The notes: generated by a model from the letters alone, not told the origin. Numbered from the stretch's first letter, positions 26,152 to 35,279 are shown. The stretch is DNA of 64,000 nucleotides from Chryseobacterium sp. Leaf180 (GCF_001424585.1 NZ_LMPJ01000014.1:2050-66049); one strand, 5' to 3'. Numbers and translations are program-made.

Positions 26152-28437
26152 ATGAAACAACCTGAAAACGCGCTGGTCGAAGCACTGATTAATACTGATT
26201 GTGAGGGTCTCTGTATTTTAAAAATTGACGGGATGATGATGGTGCAGATCAATGAAAGTTTTGCAAAGTTGCTCGTAAGTTCTACAGATTATTTGAAAAA
26301 TAAATCCTTACAGGATCTTCAAAATACCAGTCTCATTAAGCAGCATCTGATTTCGGTTGTGGATCAAATGCATTCTCAGCTGAAAAATCAAACCTTTAAA
26401 ATAAAACCAAATGCAAAGGATTGTTGCATTCATTTAAACTACACTTCCGTCAATGATAATAATGGCAATCCCGAATATCTGATTGTACGCTCAACAGAAA
26501 CTGAAGATATTGCCAACTGCGGAAAAGATTCATTTTTAAGCTGGAACCGCAGAGAAGCCGACAACAATATTAATCAGATTATCAACATGCTTCCGGCGTC
26601 TGTTGTCGTAATTCGCACCAACGATCTGATCGTAGAAATGATCAATGATGCCAATCTTAATTACTGGAAAAAAACACGTGAAGAAGTGATCGGTTTACCT
26701 TTTCTGGAGATTCTGCCAGACCTTGCCGATCAGCCTTTTGCATCGCAGCTTCGGCACGTCATCAAAACCGGTGAGATGATCGACATCAAAGAAAGTCCGG
26801 TGCTTTTTACTGAAGCCAACGGCAGTATTCGTGAGACTTTTGTGGATTATACTTATCAGCCGCTTTCCGACATTCATGGAAACCGAAACGGCGTTCTCGT
26901 GATGTCTTTTGAGATTACCGACCGTGTACTGGCGAGAAAACAGCTTGAAAAATATGCACAGGAACTTGCTGCAGCATACGATCTGCAGACCAATCTGAAT
27001 GATGCTTTATCTAAAAGTGAGTCGCGTTTTAAGTATGTTTTTCAGGAAGCTCCAGTTGCCATCGGATTACTTCGCGGCAGAGATTTTATTCTGGAATCGG
27101 CAAACAGCCGGATTCTGGAGGTTTGGGGTAAGGATGAAAATATCATCGGGATGAAACTTGCCGACGCACTTCCTGAGATCAAAGACCAGCCTTTTCTCGG
27201 GCTGCTACAAAATGTGCTGGAGACGGGAATTCCTTTTAAAGCCAATGAGATTCAGGCATTTCTCGAACATAAAGAGGGGCTGAAAGAACTGTTTTTCAAT
27301 GTTGTTTATCAGCCGGTGCGCAGTTCTTCTGTAGATGTGGCCGACATACTCGTCGTTGCCACAGATGTTTCTGAGCAGGTCTACGCACGCAAACAGGTCG
27401 AAAAAAGTGAAGCCTATTATAAAATGCTCGCAGATCTTGTTCCGGCTAAAATATCAAACGCACTGCCTTCCGGTAAAGCGACATTTTTCAACCGGCGTTG
27501 GCTTGAGTTTTCGGGGAGAAGTTTTGAAGAGCTTCAGGATTTAGGATATTTCGAAATGATACATCCCGCCGACAGGGAAAACTTCAAAACCGGATTGCTA
27601 GAATCTGCAAGAAAAGGAGAATCTTTTGTATCTGAAATCCGTTTTAAAAACAGCGAAGGAAAATATATCTGGCATTTAAATAATGCCTCTCCTATTTTGG
27701 ACGAGAAACGGAAAGTCGTAAGCTGGATCGGTTCTACGACCGATATCCAGTGGCTGAAAAAAGAAGAACAGCGCAAAAATGATTTCATAGGAATGGTCTC
27801 CCACGAGATGAAAACGCCGCTCACATCGATTAACCTTTATCTGCAGATGCTTCACACAAAAGCTCAGAAAAGTGATGACCTTTTTTTGCAGAAAGCCTCT
27901 GAGCAGTCTTTGAAACAGGTAAAACACATGACTGCGATGATTAACGGTTTTCTGGATGTTTCAAGGCTGGAATCCGGGAAGATGATCCTGGAAAAGTCAG
28001 ATTTTGATATTCAGGATTTGATAAAAGAGGCCAAACTCGATTATTCTTTACAGTATACTTCGCATCAGATTCAATATGGTGAAATTCCTTCAGTAAAAAT
28101 CAATGCTGATTTCGGAAAAATCGCACAGGTTCTGAATAATCTGGTTGGAAACGCGGTAAAATATTCTGAAAGCGGAACGCAGATTACCATCTCCGCAGAA
28201 GTGATTGCTGATCATGTGCGGATTTCTGTGAAAGATGAGGGAATAGGCATTAAACCTGAGAATACCGCAAAACTTTTCGACCGATATTACCGCGTAAAAG
28301 AAAGCAGCGATATTGCCGGTTTTGGGATCGGACTTTACTTGTGTTCAGAAATAATTGCCAGTCACTACGGCAAAATCGGCGTTGAACGTACCGAAACCAA
28401 AGGCTCAACATTCTACTTCGAACTCAAAACCAAATAA
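26152..28437 (+). CDS. Multi-PAS hybrid-type sensor histidine kinase
   Basis: 761 residues from the ATG at 26152 (a TTG codon precedes it). Four PAS-like modules follow one another: about 10-120 (weak), 145-265, 290-410 and 415-535; the last has a clear PAC tail (FKNSEGKYIWHLNNASPIL). Then a HisKA domain with phosphorylated His551 (GMVSHEMKTPLTSI) and a HATPase domain with VLNNLVGNAVKYS, DEGIGI and GFGIGLYLC. No TM segments, so it is a soluble sensor of an internal signal such as redox or light. There is no receiver domain and no adjacent regulator gene, so it is an orphan; the CheY-like protein at 33838 is one possible partner. Confidence 0.88.
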   Translation: MKQPENALVEALINTDCEGLCILKIDGMMMVQINESFAKLLVSSTDYLKNKSLQDLQNTSLIKQHLISVVDQMHSQLKNQTFKIKPNAKDCCIHLNYTSVNDNNGNPEYLIVRSTETEDIANCGKDSFLSWNRREADNNINQIINMLPASVVVIRTNDLIVEMINDANLNYWKKTREEVIGLPFLEILPDLADQPFASQLRHVIKTGEMIDIKESPVLFTEANGSIRETFVDYTYQPLSDIHGNRNGVLVMSFEITDRVLARKQLEKYAQELAAAYDLQTNLNDALSKSESRFKYVFQEAPVAIGLLRGRDFILESANSRILEVWGKDENIIGMKLADALPEIKDQPFLGLLQNVLETGIPFKANEIQAFLEHKEGLKELFFNVVYQPVRSSSVDVADILVVATDVSEQVYARKQVEKSEAYYKMLADLVPAKISNALPSGKATFFNRRWLEFSGRSFEELQDLGYFEMIHPADRENFKTGLLESARKGESFVSEIRFKNSEGKYIWHLNNASPILDEKRKVVSWIGSTTDIQWLKKEEQRKNDFIGMVSHEMKTPLTSINLYLQMLHTKAQKSDDLFLQKASEQSLKQVKHMTAMINGFLDVSRLESGKMILEKSDFDIQDLIKEAKLDYSLQYTSHQIQYGEIPSVKINADFGKIAQVLNNLVGNAVKYSESGTQITISAEVIADHVRISVKDEGIGIKPENTAKLFDRYYRVKESSDIAGFGIGLYLCSEIIASHYGKIGVERTETKGSTFYFELKTK

Positions 28438-28457
28438 CTCAGTTTAAAAAAGCAATT

Positions 28458-28496
28458 CGTCATTCATCATTCATCATTCATCATTCATCATCAGGA
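28458..28496. repeat. Simple sequence repeat ATTCATC, about five units
   Basis: Perfect 7-bp units from 28461 to about 28494. It ends 9 bp before a TATCTTTA element (28505-28512) and therefore occupies the -33 region of the promoter for the lipoprotein gene at 28535. Unit number changes would alter promoter spacing by 7 bp. Confidence 0.8.
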
Positions 28497-28534
28497 AAAA
28501 ATCCTATCTTTACTTTCATCAAATCAGCACGTTC

Positions 28535-28939
28535 ATGAAAAAGTTTCTACTTCTGCTCATCATTATTTTTTCGGCTATCAGCTGTGGCGAGGAATGCTAC
28601 AATGCACCTCAGCCGGTCGTTTTTCAGATTGTGGATGCCGACAATAAAAATCTGCTCACCAACGGAACGCTCATGCCGTATGCTGTAAAAGATGAAAACC
28701 AAAAAGCCGTGACTTTAACACCAACTGAAGACGGCAAACTGTTGCTGGAAAATGTGGGCGCATTCAACGGAACGAGAAACTACACGTTTAGCTCAGCGGT
28801 CAGGAATTTTGAATTTGCCATTGAAGCCAAAGAATTCAACAGCGGCTGCACCGGTTTTCAGATCAAAAAAATAACCTTCACCGGAATAAACATCGATGTA
28901 AAAGACGAGAACGGAACGTACAGGATTATTTTCAAATAA
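28535..28939 (+). CDS. Small lipoprotein of unknown function
   Basis: 134 residues. Lipoprotein signal with lipobox AISC (Cys about residue 17). The mature part is beta-rich, with three further Cys (in GEECYN and NSGCTG) that could form a disulphide. I recognise no family. Probably anchored in the inner leaflet of the outer membrane. The promoter region contains the heptanucleotide repeat. It is convergent with the GLPGLI gene, 12 bp apart, with no obvious terminator between. Confidence 0.6.
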   Translation: MKKFLLLLIIIFSAISCGEECYNAPQPVVFQIVDADNKNLLTNGTLMPYAVKDENQKAVTLTPTEDGKLLLENVGAFNGTRNYTFSSAVRNFEFAIEAKEFNSGCTGFQIKKITFTGINIDVKDENGTYRIIFK

Positions 28940-28951
28940 ATCAGGATAAGA

Positions 28952-29830
28952 TTAATCCGCCGGATAAGGGATGGCGCGCTCTTTCTCAATCGGCAGATAA
29001 TTATTTCTGATGCTTCGCTGTAAATCTTTTTTCTCCTTTAAAATATCTTCTTTAGAATTCAGATCTTTTTCTGAGGTAACCGAACCGCCTTTCTCTGTAA
29101 AATCGTTTAAAACCTGCACAATATTGTAGTAATAATCAAGTTTTAATTTATGATACTGCTTTATAGTGATGGGCATCGCTGCTTTCCCATAGTGCGTTTC
29201 CAGAAAATCTGAAGTGTCAAAAGTTTTGGAAAGTTTTTCGCTTCTCGTGAGCTTATAATGAAAAATATTTTCTGAATCATACACTTCAAATATCAATCCT
29301 GATAGTCCGCGAAACTTATACGGGCCTTCCTGAAAAGGAATTTCTGTAGTAAACCAGGCGGTCCAGGATCTGCCGCCAAAGTCCGTCGTCGCTTTTTGCA
29401 GCGTATAATTTTCTACTTTTTTTATCGCTTTATCCAGCTTCCAAACCATATCATCCTGCGTCGTAATTTTAAAGTAGTCGTAATAAAATGAGGTATACGA
29501 AATATTTGTACTGCTGTTTACATTTCTTGTCAGCATTTGGTCTGTTTCTGAGAAATACTGCAGATTTCTGCCGGTTGATTTTCGTAAAGAATCCTGCCTT
29601 ACAAATTCGTAATCGTAAAACTTCACTTCTTTCTGATCAATATCCAAAGCCATCACCGCTTTTAACGTTTCTCCGTTCTTGTTAATCACCAAATCATACA
29701 GAAATCGGTTCGTCTGCCCGAAGACAAAACTTGATACAAAATATACCGCCAGAACAAGTATATTTGATAAACTTCTCTTCAGTTTTGCCTTAGTAAAAGA
29801 ATGATTACTTAGATTTAATTTTCTCATCAA
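28952..29830 (-). CDS. GLPGLI family exported protein
   Basis: 292 residues. A long positively charged N-terminus (about 25 residues) precedes the hydrophobic signal segment NILVLAVYFVSSFVFGQ. The family signature appears as YKFRGLSGLIFEVYD (about residues 185-199; Ser replaces the usual Pro). A tyrosine-rich TTDFGGRSWTAWFTTEIPF precedes it, as usual in this Bacteroidota family. Location periplasm or outer membrane; function unknown. A later Met would shorten the leader, but none gives a better signal peptide. Confidence 0.82.
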   Translation of the reverse strand: MMRKLNLSNHSFTKAKLKRSLSNILVLAVYFVSSFVFGQTNRFLYDLVINKNGETLKAVMALDIDQKEVKFYDYEFVRQDSLRKSTGRNLQYFSETDQMLTRNVNSSTNISYTSFYYDYFKITTQDDMVWKLDKAIKKVENYTLQKATTDFGGRSWTAWFTTEIPFQEGPYKFRGLSGLIFEVYDSENIFHYKLTRSEKLSKTFDTSDFLETHYGKAAMPITIKQYHKLKLDYYYNIVQVLNDFTEKGGSVTSEKDLNSKEDILKEKKDLQRSIRNNYLPIEKERAIPYPAD

Positions 29831-29956
29831 TGTGTATATGAATCAACTGCAATATCGTATAATTAAACGAAACGGAAACAGGATAAATCATCTTTTATGT
29901 GAAAAATAAAGTTTTAAATAATATTTTTATTAAAATTTATAAATAAGAAGATACGC

Positions 29957-31168
29957 TTATGCCCTTTTTCTAAAAAGATGATCATAGTCCTGCAGATCAA
30001 TTTCATTTTGCTTCTTCTTCTCTTCTCCTTTGGAAAGTTTTAAAACGTTTTTTACAAACCTGCTTCCTGCAAACGAGATCAGCGTATTCAGAATCCTGAT
30101 GCCGGTTTTTGTCTTTGGATAAACCATTTTAGGAATTCCCGGTGGCAGCTGCTGACATTTCTCCACATAAGGCCTCATCTTTTTCCCATATGTTTCAAAA
30201 GCATGTGCATGGTCCGCTGCAAGCATCATTTCGCCGGCCAAAATATAAGCGCCAGTCATTGCCATTTCAATTCCTTTTCCAGAAATCGGAGTCGCACAAT
30301 ACGCGGCGTCACCAGTCATCGCAATTCTTCCTTTGCTCCAGTGCGGCGCTTTTACCTGGCTTACTCTGTCAAAATATAGATCGTCTGCCGTATCAATAGC
30401 TGCTATCATCCGCTCAGATTCAAATCCGCTGCCTCTGATTTTCTGTATTAAAGCTTCTTTTTGCTGATTCAGATTTAGATGACGATATTGATTTTCTTCT
30501 GCCGTAAAATTAACCGAGACACGCGTCGTTCCGTAATTATCCGGTCGAATGAGATAGACAATCCCTTTTGGCACATTGCACCAGCGTGCCCAATGGGTGT
30601 CTGAAGGAGATTTTTTAGCCGTAAAATACGCGGTATGAATGCCAAGATATCTGAATGAATATTGATTCTCAAAAACCAGATTCCTTGTTTGTGAGCCGAT
30701 TCCTTCTGCAATAATCAGAAAATCATACGCAGCTTGGTGTCCGCTCGCAAAAGTAATCTTTACCTCATTTTCATTATCCTGAATAGCGGTGATATGATCA
30801 TTAAAAAGATACTGCACATTTGCTTTTGTCGCGTCGTAAAGGATTTTCACCAAATCTCCGCGCAGAATTTCGAGCTCCTGCGTCATGCTGAGTGAACTGT
30901 CTTTTGGAAACTCGGCAACCGTCTGGTTATTCTGATCTACAAAACGCAATCCCACCTCGGTTGTATTTTTGTCCCGAATCTGATTTTCTATTCCCATTTT
31001 GCGGGCGATCTCCCGGGCCGGACCTTTAACATCAATATTTTGTCCGCCAAGACGGAGCGAAGCTGATTTTTCCAGAACAGTTACCTCAAAACCAAATCTT
31101 TCCAGCCAGAAAGCCAACGTCGGGCCGGCAATACTTGCTCCGGTAATCAGTACTTTTTTATTTTTCAT
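29957..31168 (-). CDS. FAD-dependent monooxygenase (TetX/PHBH-like)
   Basis: 403 residues. The ADP-binding fold starts at residue 5 (VLITGASIAGPTLA), the DG-type motif lies near FLIIAEGIGSQTR, and the second FAD motif is GDAAYCATPISGKGIEMA (about residue 288). This is the group A flavoprotein hydroxylase architecture, which uses NAD(P)H and O2 to hydroxylate aromatic or polycyclic substrates. TetX-like enzymes that inactivate tetracyclines are relatives, but so are many enzymes with other substrates, and resistance is not established. Single gene on the minus strand. Confidence 0.85.
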   Translation of the reverse strand: MKNKKVLITGASIAGPTLAFWLERFGFEVTVLEKSASLRLGGQNIDVKGPAREIARKMGIENQIRDKNTTEVGLRFVDQNNQTVAEFPKDSSLSMTQELEILRGDLVKILYDATKANVQYLFNDHITAIQDNENEVKITFASGHQAAYDFLIIAEGIGSQTRNLVFENQYSFRYLGIHTAYFTAKKSPSDTHWARWCNVPKGIVYLIRPDNYGTTRVSVNFTAEENQYRHLNLNQQKEALIQKIRGSGFESERMIAAIDTADDLYFDRVSQVKAPHWSKGRIAMTGDAAYCATPISGKGIEMAMTGAYILAGEMMLAADHAHAFETYGKKMRPYVEKCQQLPPGIPKMVYPKTKTGIRILNTLISFAGSRFVKNVLKLSKGEEKKKQNEIDLQDYDHLFRKRA

Positions 31169-31274
31169 CTGTGGATATGTTATGGTTACCCTTTACAAAT
31201 ATTAAGCTAATCAATTATAAAAGAAAACGAAATTCGGGTGTTCTGCTATCCACTGAATGTAAAAACAGTTAGAC

Positions 31275-31304
31275 ATAAAAAATCCCGAAAATAATTTCCG
31301 GGAC
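31275..31304 (-). terminator. Terminator after the YagU-like gene
   Basis: On the minus strand GTCCCGGAAAT and ATTTTCGGGAT pair, followed by six T. It ends the leftward gene at 31311. Confidence 0.7.
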
Positions 31305-31310
31305 TCTGTA

Positions 31311-31832
31311 TTATAATATTTTGTTTAAAACTTTCCTGCTTTGCTCAAGTGCGATACCGAAAATAAGATGCGAACCAAATTCCCAAACCCACCAAGATTT
31401 TGGCATTGCGCCGACTTTCCCCTGCAGCCCAAACGCCGGAACAACCGAACCGTGCGTCATTGCCCACACAATTCCACCTGCTGCAATGCCTTCGCAACTA
31501 GAAATCTTTGCATATCTTTCACTTATCAAAACATAACCAACGCCGATTGCGGTCCCCAAACCGTAATGAATCGCCTTCATTGAAGCTAAAGTCTCTTCTT
31601 TTGAAAGTCTGTGACCGGAGATTTTTTCAGCCACTGAATTAGCCAAAACTGCGGGTGGCATATTTTCGGGCTGATTGGTGACATCGGCACCTTTGAGTTT
31701 TAATTCTTTATCAGAAGGCGGAAATTTTTCTTCCCCAATTTTTTGAAGTGGCGGTTCGGCAATAGATTTAATCCAGGAAGCAAATAATCCCGCAGCAACG
31801 CCGGTAATCAAGGTTTTTGTTAACGTATTCAT
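31311..31832 (-). CDS. YagU/DUF1440-like membrane protein
   Basis: 173 residues from the ATG at 31832; the frame opens 19 codons earlier, but this ATG directly begins the first hydrophobic segment (TLITGVAAGLFASWIKS). Further hydrophobic segments lie around AIHYGLGTAIGVGYVLI, GIAAGGIVWAMTHGSVV and FGSHLIFGIALEQSR, giving about four membrane passes. The pattern and the paired Gly/His residues fit the YagU family of inner-membrane proteins linked to acid tolerance in enterobacteria. Function here unproven. Confidence 0.65.
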   Translation of the reverse strand: MNTLTKTLITGVAAGLFASWIKSIAEPPLQKIGEEKFPPSDKELKLKGADVTNQPENMPPAVLANSVAEKISGHRLSKEETLASMKAIHYGLGTAIGVGYVLISERYAKISSCEGIAAGGIVWAMTHGSVVPAFGLQGKVGAMPKSWWVWEFGSHLIFGIALEQSRKVLNKIL

Positions 31833-31942
31833 TAGTTGTATTTGCTTTAAATAAACAATTGACGTGCCTGAAAACACTGACAATTTCACTTAATATGATG
31901 AAATATTAAAGAATCAATTACGTTTTTTTGATCTAGAATCAT

Positions 31943-32533
31943 TTAAGAAGAAAAATCACCAACTTCATATCCGATCGGTTTGAAAGAATAATTATTCGAC
32001 ATTTCTGCAGAACACGCTGTCATTCCTACAATAAGATCCATCTGAGCTTCGATAATAATATGATCTCCGGCTTTGCTTTTTGGCGGCAAAACACTAATCT
32101 TCCCGGAATCGCCGTCAACCGCTACATTCATAAAAATATTAAAGCAGATCGGAATCTGATCCGGCGCAATCCCAAAAGGTGCCAGCGCTTCACAAAGATT
32201 GCCAAAACAGCCGCGGTGCGGATTTTCGTCTCCGTAAATGATCCGGAAAGTATCAGCACTGCATGGCGTCAGCAAAAAATCGTGACGGCCTACAGTATCT
32301 TTTTCAATCGTAAACATCACATTGCTGCGGTTTGAGTAAAACGGATTTCCTTTGGTGAGAAAAATAGTTTCTGCATAATCTATCGTGCGTCCGCTGGACA
32401 GATATTCCTGCGTATCATGCTGATTGAAACATATAAAATCTGAAACCTGTTCTCCCTGAATATCGGTTACCAAAAGTCTTTCTCCTTTTTTCAGGATAAA
32501 AGCAGTTCCGCTGCGCGGCGGTATTACGTTCAT
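31943..32533 (-). CDS. DUF1989 (urea carboxylase-associated) family protein
   Basis: 196 residues. It contains the family landmarks: a start IPPRSGTAFILKKGERL, PHRGCFGNL (about 110-118), ICFNIFMNV and a C-terminal VGMTACSAEMSNNY. The conserved Cys residues suggest a metal site. Relatives sit next to urea carboxylase or in guanidine/amino-acid metabolism clusters. Its ATG overlaps the stop of the upstream gene by 4 bp (ATGA), so the two are translationally coupled. No urease or urea carboxylase gene lies in the window, so the name should not be taken as function. Confidence 0.78.
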   Translation of the reverse strand: MNVIPPRSGTAFILKKGERLLVTDIQGEQVSDFICFNQHDTQEYLSSGRTIDYAETIFLTKGNPFYSNRSNVMFTIEKDTVGRHDFLLTPCSADTFRIIYGDENPHRGCFGNLCEALAPFGIAPDQIPICFNIFMNVAVDGDSGKISVLPPKSKAGDHIIIEAQMDLIVGMTACSAEMSNNYSFKPIGYEVGDFSS

Positions 32534-33252
32534 ATCGCTTTGTATTTAAATGGGCATTCCCAGTTGTTGTCATATTTCATGCCGCTGTATTGATACGCTT
32601 CGCTGGAATCTCCAAAATCATTAAGCATCGGATTTATCGATCCGCTAAGCGCAACATCTCTTTTGCGGACAATGTTTTTCATTTTGTCATATCTTTTCAG
32701 CGTACGCATTTCCTCAAACTGGTGATGCGGATTGAAAACCAGCGCCGGATACTTAAATCGTCTTGCATCACGGCTACTGAACGGACTTAAACCAATGATA
32801 AAAAATGCTTCTTCTTTTAAACTGAAACTGAAATTCTCAGAATGCGGCTCCTGGCTTACTCTTTTATCATAAGGAAAATTCTCACGGTCAAGATCTGAAA
32901 GTGCCTGAAGTCTCATCCACAGAAAACGCTCAAACATCTGTTCGTTCAAACCTGCAGCTTCCGGAAAGATGACACATGCACTGTGAAACGGCTCATCTGA
33001 ATTTCGGTATGTATCGACAAAATCGTAAATAAAATGAAGAATTTCGAGATCATCTTTTGGGCACGCAATGTGACCGGCAACAAAAGTTTTCAGATGATCT
33101 TTATTCAGTGCAGCCTTCGCCGCAACGCAAGGAAAGATTTCGTTTTCAATAAAATCTTCGAACGATTTTTTGGCTTCGTCGGGATCTGTTGCAGTTGAAT
33201 CAAAAATATTTTGTGGTGTGGTAAGATTTGGTGTCATACCACGATAATTCAC
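32530..33252 (-). CDS. YqcI/YcgG family heme-dependent N-hydroxylase-like protein
   Basis: 240 residues. Family landmarks are FPCVAAKAAL (about 40-49), DDLEILHFIYDFVD, and the C-terminal FKYPALVFNPHHQFEEMR with a His pair. YqcI/YcgG proteins include the heme-dependent pre-guanitoxin N-hydroxylase GntA, so hydroxylation of an arginine-like guanidino or amino group is a reasonable inference. It is the first gene of a two-gene operon with DUF1989. Its promoter carries Crp/Fnr-like site D at class II distance, which fits redox- or stress-controlled expression. Confidence 0.75.
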   Translation of the reverse strand: MNYRGMTPNLTTPQNIFDSTATDPDEAKKSFEDFIENEIFPCVAAKAALNKDHLKTFVAGHIACPKDDLEILHFIYDFVDTYRNSDEPFHSACVIFPEAAGLNEQMFERFLWMRLQALSDLDRENFPYDKRVSQEPHSENFSFSLKEEAFFIIGLSPFSSRDARRFKYPALVFNPHHQFEEMRTLKRYDKMKNIVRKRDVALSGSINPMLNDFGDSSEAYQYSGMKYDNNWECPFKYKAI

Positions 33253-33837
33253 AAAGGCTATGCCACGCAGCAGGTTTTTTCCTATTAAATTTTCTTCTTC
33301 AGCTTTAAAACATATTGATAATCAATTTATTAAAAAATGATTTGAATCATACGGATCAGGATTTTTCAGAACGTGGTTTTCAATAATTCACTTCTATTAT
33401 TCATTTTCAGCAATGAAATATTTAAATTTAATACTTTGCTGTTATCATTTGTGCAGTTTTAAAACCAATAGTAAAAAGTAAATTCTGTCACAACAATGAT
33501 CTCAAAATTTGCTGCTTTCCTTAAAAATTTACCGTCATCTGCAAGCAGATCTGAGAAATCAGGACGAAAAAATAATCCGGCACATTAAGCAATGTACCGG
33601 ACCAATCATCAAAGTGTTTTTTTGTTGGGAATTGAAAGTTTTTGTGTTTTTTATTCCCGCTACAAAGATAAACCGGAGATTTTTAAATTGTTTACGGTTT
33701 TCCGTAATCTGGGATTTTTTTACATATAATAGTATTCACATTCCTTTTGCTGTTATTTTAAAACTGATTTTATTTGAGTAAAAAGAAAATTTTTAAGCGT
33801 ACAGAAAGATTGGCTTCGAAATTGCCAAGCAAGAAAT
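33253..33837. other. 585-bp intergenic region
   Basis: Holds the promoter and site D of the leftward operon (33307-33351), a dyad TTACGG-TTTT-CCGTAA at 33692-33707 whose GGTTTTCCGTAAT also occurs at 9948, and a TTGGC-N9-GCCAA dyad at 33810-33828 just before the CheY-like gene. A 90-codon open frame (33509-33781) lacks coding character. Confidence 0.55.
33336..33351 (-). promoter_or_regulatory. Crp/Fnr-like site D (11 of 12)
   Basis: AATGAT-TTGA-ATCATA, centre 33343.5. On the minus strand the -7-like TATGTTTT begins at 33314, 29.5 bp from the centre. It precedes the YqcI/YcgG-DUF1989 operon (start 33252). Confidence 0.62.
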
Positions 33838-34194
33838 ATGAAAAGTATTTATATTGTAGAAGATGAGACAGGCATCCGCGACGCTTTGCAGTTGCTCCTG
33901 TCGTTTGAGAATTACGATGTGCGCTCATTCAGCTCGGTAGAGATGTTTAACAGCCGCGACAAATCTGTAAATCCTGATATTTTTATTCTGGATGTAAAAC
34001 TTCCGGACGGTCTCGGAACCGATATCTGTAACGAGATTAAAAACGATCCTCAAACAGCGACTATTCCGGTGATGATCATCAGCGCACACGCAAAAGCTGA
34101 GAATGTGATCAATTCCTGTGATGCCGATGTTTTCATCAGCAAACCGTTTGATATTGACGACGTTTTGGTAAAAATTGAAAATCTGACCAAATAG
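33838..34194 (+). CDS. CheY-like single-domain response regulator
   Basis: 118 residues forming only a receiver domain: acidic pair in VEDETG, phosphoacceptor Asp about residue 52 in FILDVKLPDG, Ser/Lys positions in IISAHA and SKPFD. No output domain, so it acts by protein contact or as a phosphate relay. No kinase is adjacent; the orphan multi-PAS kinase at 26152 is the nearest candidate. A TTGGC/GCCAA dyad lies 10 bp before the start codon and might fold over the translation start. Confidence 0.85.
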   Translation: MKSIYIVEDETGIRDALQLLLSFENYDVRSFSSVEMFNSRDKSVNPDIFILDVKLPDGLGTDICNEIKNDPQTATIPVMIISAHAKAENVINSCDADVFISKPFDIDDVLVKIENLTK

Positions 34195-34210
34195 TTCACC
34201 ATTAAATATA

Positions 34211-34245
34211 AAAAACTCCGGAACCTTAATGTTTCCGGAGTTTTT
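34211..34245. terminator. Bidirectional terminator
   Basis: AAAAACTCCGGAAC and GTTTCCGGAGTTTTT form a long stem with A-tract and T-tract at the ends, so it can stop both the rightward CheY-like gene and the leftward glycosyltransferase gene. Confidence 0.9.
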
Positions 34246-34254
34246 CTGTTTTTG

Positions 34255-35034
34255 CTACATCTCTTTACTTTCGAGATATTCTCTGATATGCTCTTCAGGA
34301 ATTAAATCTAAAATATCTTTTGCCTTGATAATTTTGTGCTCATCGAGAATACTTTTCACAGCTTTTTTTGCATTTTTCTGATTGGTTAAACGGTCTAAAA
34401 GTCCGTAGGTGTTGACCATTATTTTGTGCGTGTTTTCTTCGTCTCCGCCAAACCACGAACCGTTAAAATGATGACTCACATAGTTCTTGGGTAAATCCTG
34501 TGAGAAATAAACCGAAGGATAAAGGGTTACGCCATGTTTTAATTTCTGAATGGTATCGCTCATGCGGTCTGCACCATATTCTTTTTCCAGCATTTCCGAA
34601 AAAATATCAGTATTGATACGTTCTTCAAAACCCTTCTGGCGCTCGTAATATGATACAAAATCTTTTGAAAGCTGATGTTTGGGCTCAGCCATCCAAAAAG
34701 CAGAATACGGAACACCTTTTACTTCAAAACCGCAGACTGCAGTTTCATTCATAAACTCATCAAGTGGCAGTTTAAGTTCCATATCGGTATCCATATAAAT
34801 TCCGCCGTGCTCGTACATTACTTTAGACCGAACGTAATCTGACACAAATGCCCATTTTTTCTGCTCAAAGGCATCACGAACGTAGGCGTTATCTTCCAAC
34901 GGTGCATTTTCTTCGTTCCATTCAATAATTTCAAAATCCGGATGATTTTTTTTCCATGAAGCCAAACAATGCTCTGCAAGCTCATCTTTTTTCCCGCCTC
35001 CAAACCAGCAGTAGTGTATTTTTTTAGGAATCAT
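34255..35034 (-). CDS. Glycosyltransferase with DXD motif (GT32-like)
   Basis: 259 residues. It begins with IPKKIHYCWFGGGKK and has the sugar-binding region KWAFVSDYVRSKVMYEHGGI followed by YMDTDMEL, whose DTD binds the nucleotide-sugar metal. A late HHFNGSWFGGDE is also typical. These are family features of capsule/LPS mannosyl- or galactosyltransferases (Gly_transf_sug). No TM segment. The C-terminal 50 residues are charged and helical. It stands alone, not in a polysaccharide cluster, so the acceptor is unknown. Confidence 0.85.
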   Translation of the reverse strand: MIPKKIHYCWFGGGKKDELAEHCLASWKKNHPDFEIIEWNEENAPLEDNAYVRDAFEQKKWAFVSDYVRSKVMYEHGGIYMDTDMELKLPLDEFMNETAVCGFEVKGVPYSAFWMAEPKHQLSKDFVSYYERQKGFEERINTDIFSEMLEKEYGADRMSDTIQKLKHGVTLYPSVYFSQDLPKNYVSHHFNGSWFGGDEENTHKIMVNTYGLLDRLTNQKNAKKAVKSILDEHKIIKAKDILDLIPEEHIREYLESKEM

Positions 35035-35279
35035 AAGTAGAAATATTTATTTTTTATGGTGATAAAATGTCTTTGTATACAGCGGTCTTCATACAAAAAC
35101 CAAACCTTATTTCACTTACACATCCACAAATTGATTTTTCATGGTATATGTTTTATTTCCGTTAAATTTTATCAGAAACGCTTTGTAAATGCTGAATTTA
35201 AGATAATGGTACATTTATTTCTTGCAAATCAAAATATCATTGATTTTCATAAAACTTTTAGCCAAAACATCGCGTACCT

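Noticed and set aside
29957..31168. Tetracycline-inactivating TetX gene
   Set aside because: Shares only the general flavoprotein hydroxylase motifs, so a resistance call is not supported.
31943..32533. Urea carboxylase pathway
   Set aside because: Only the DUF1989 name points there; no carboxylase, hydrolase or urea transporter is present.
33509..33781. 90-codon frame before the CheY-like gene
   Set aside because: Irregular composition, no start signal, and it spans the TTACGG/CCGTAA dyad.
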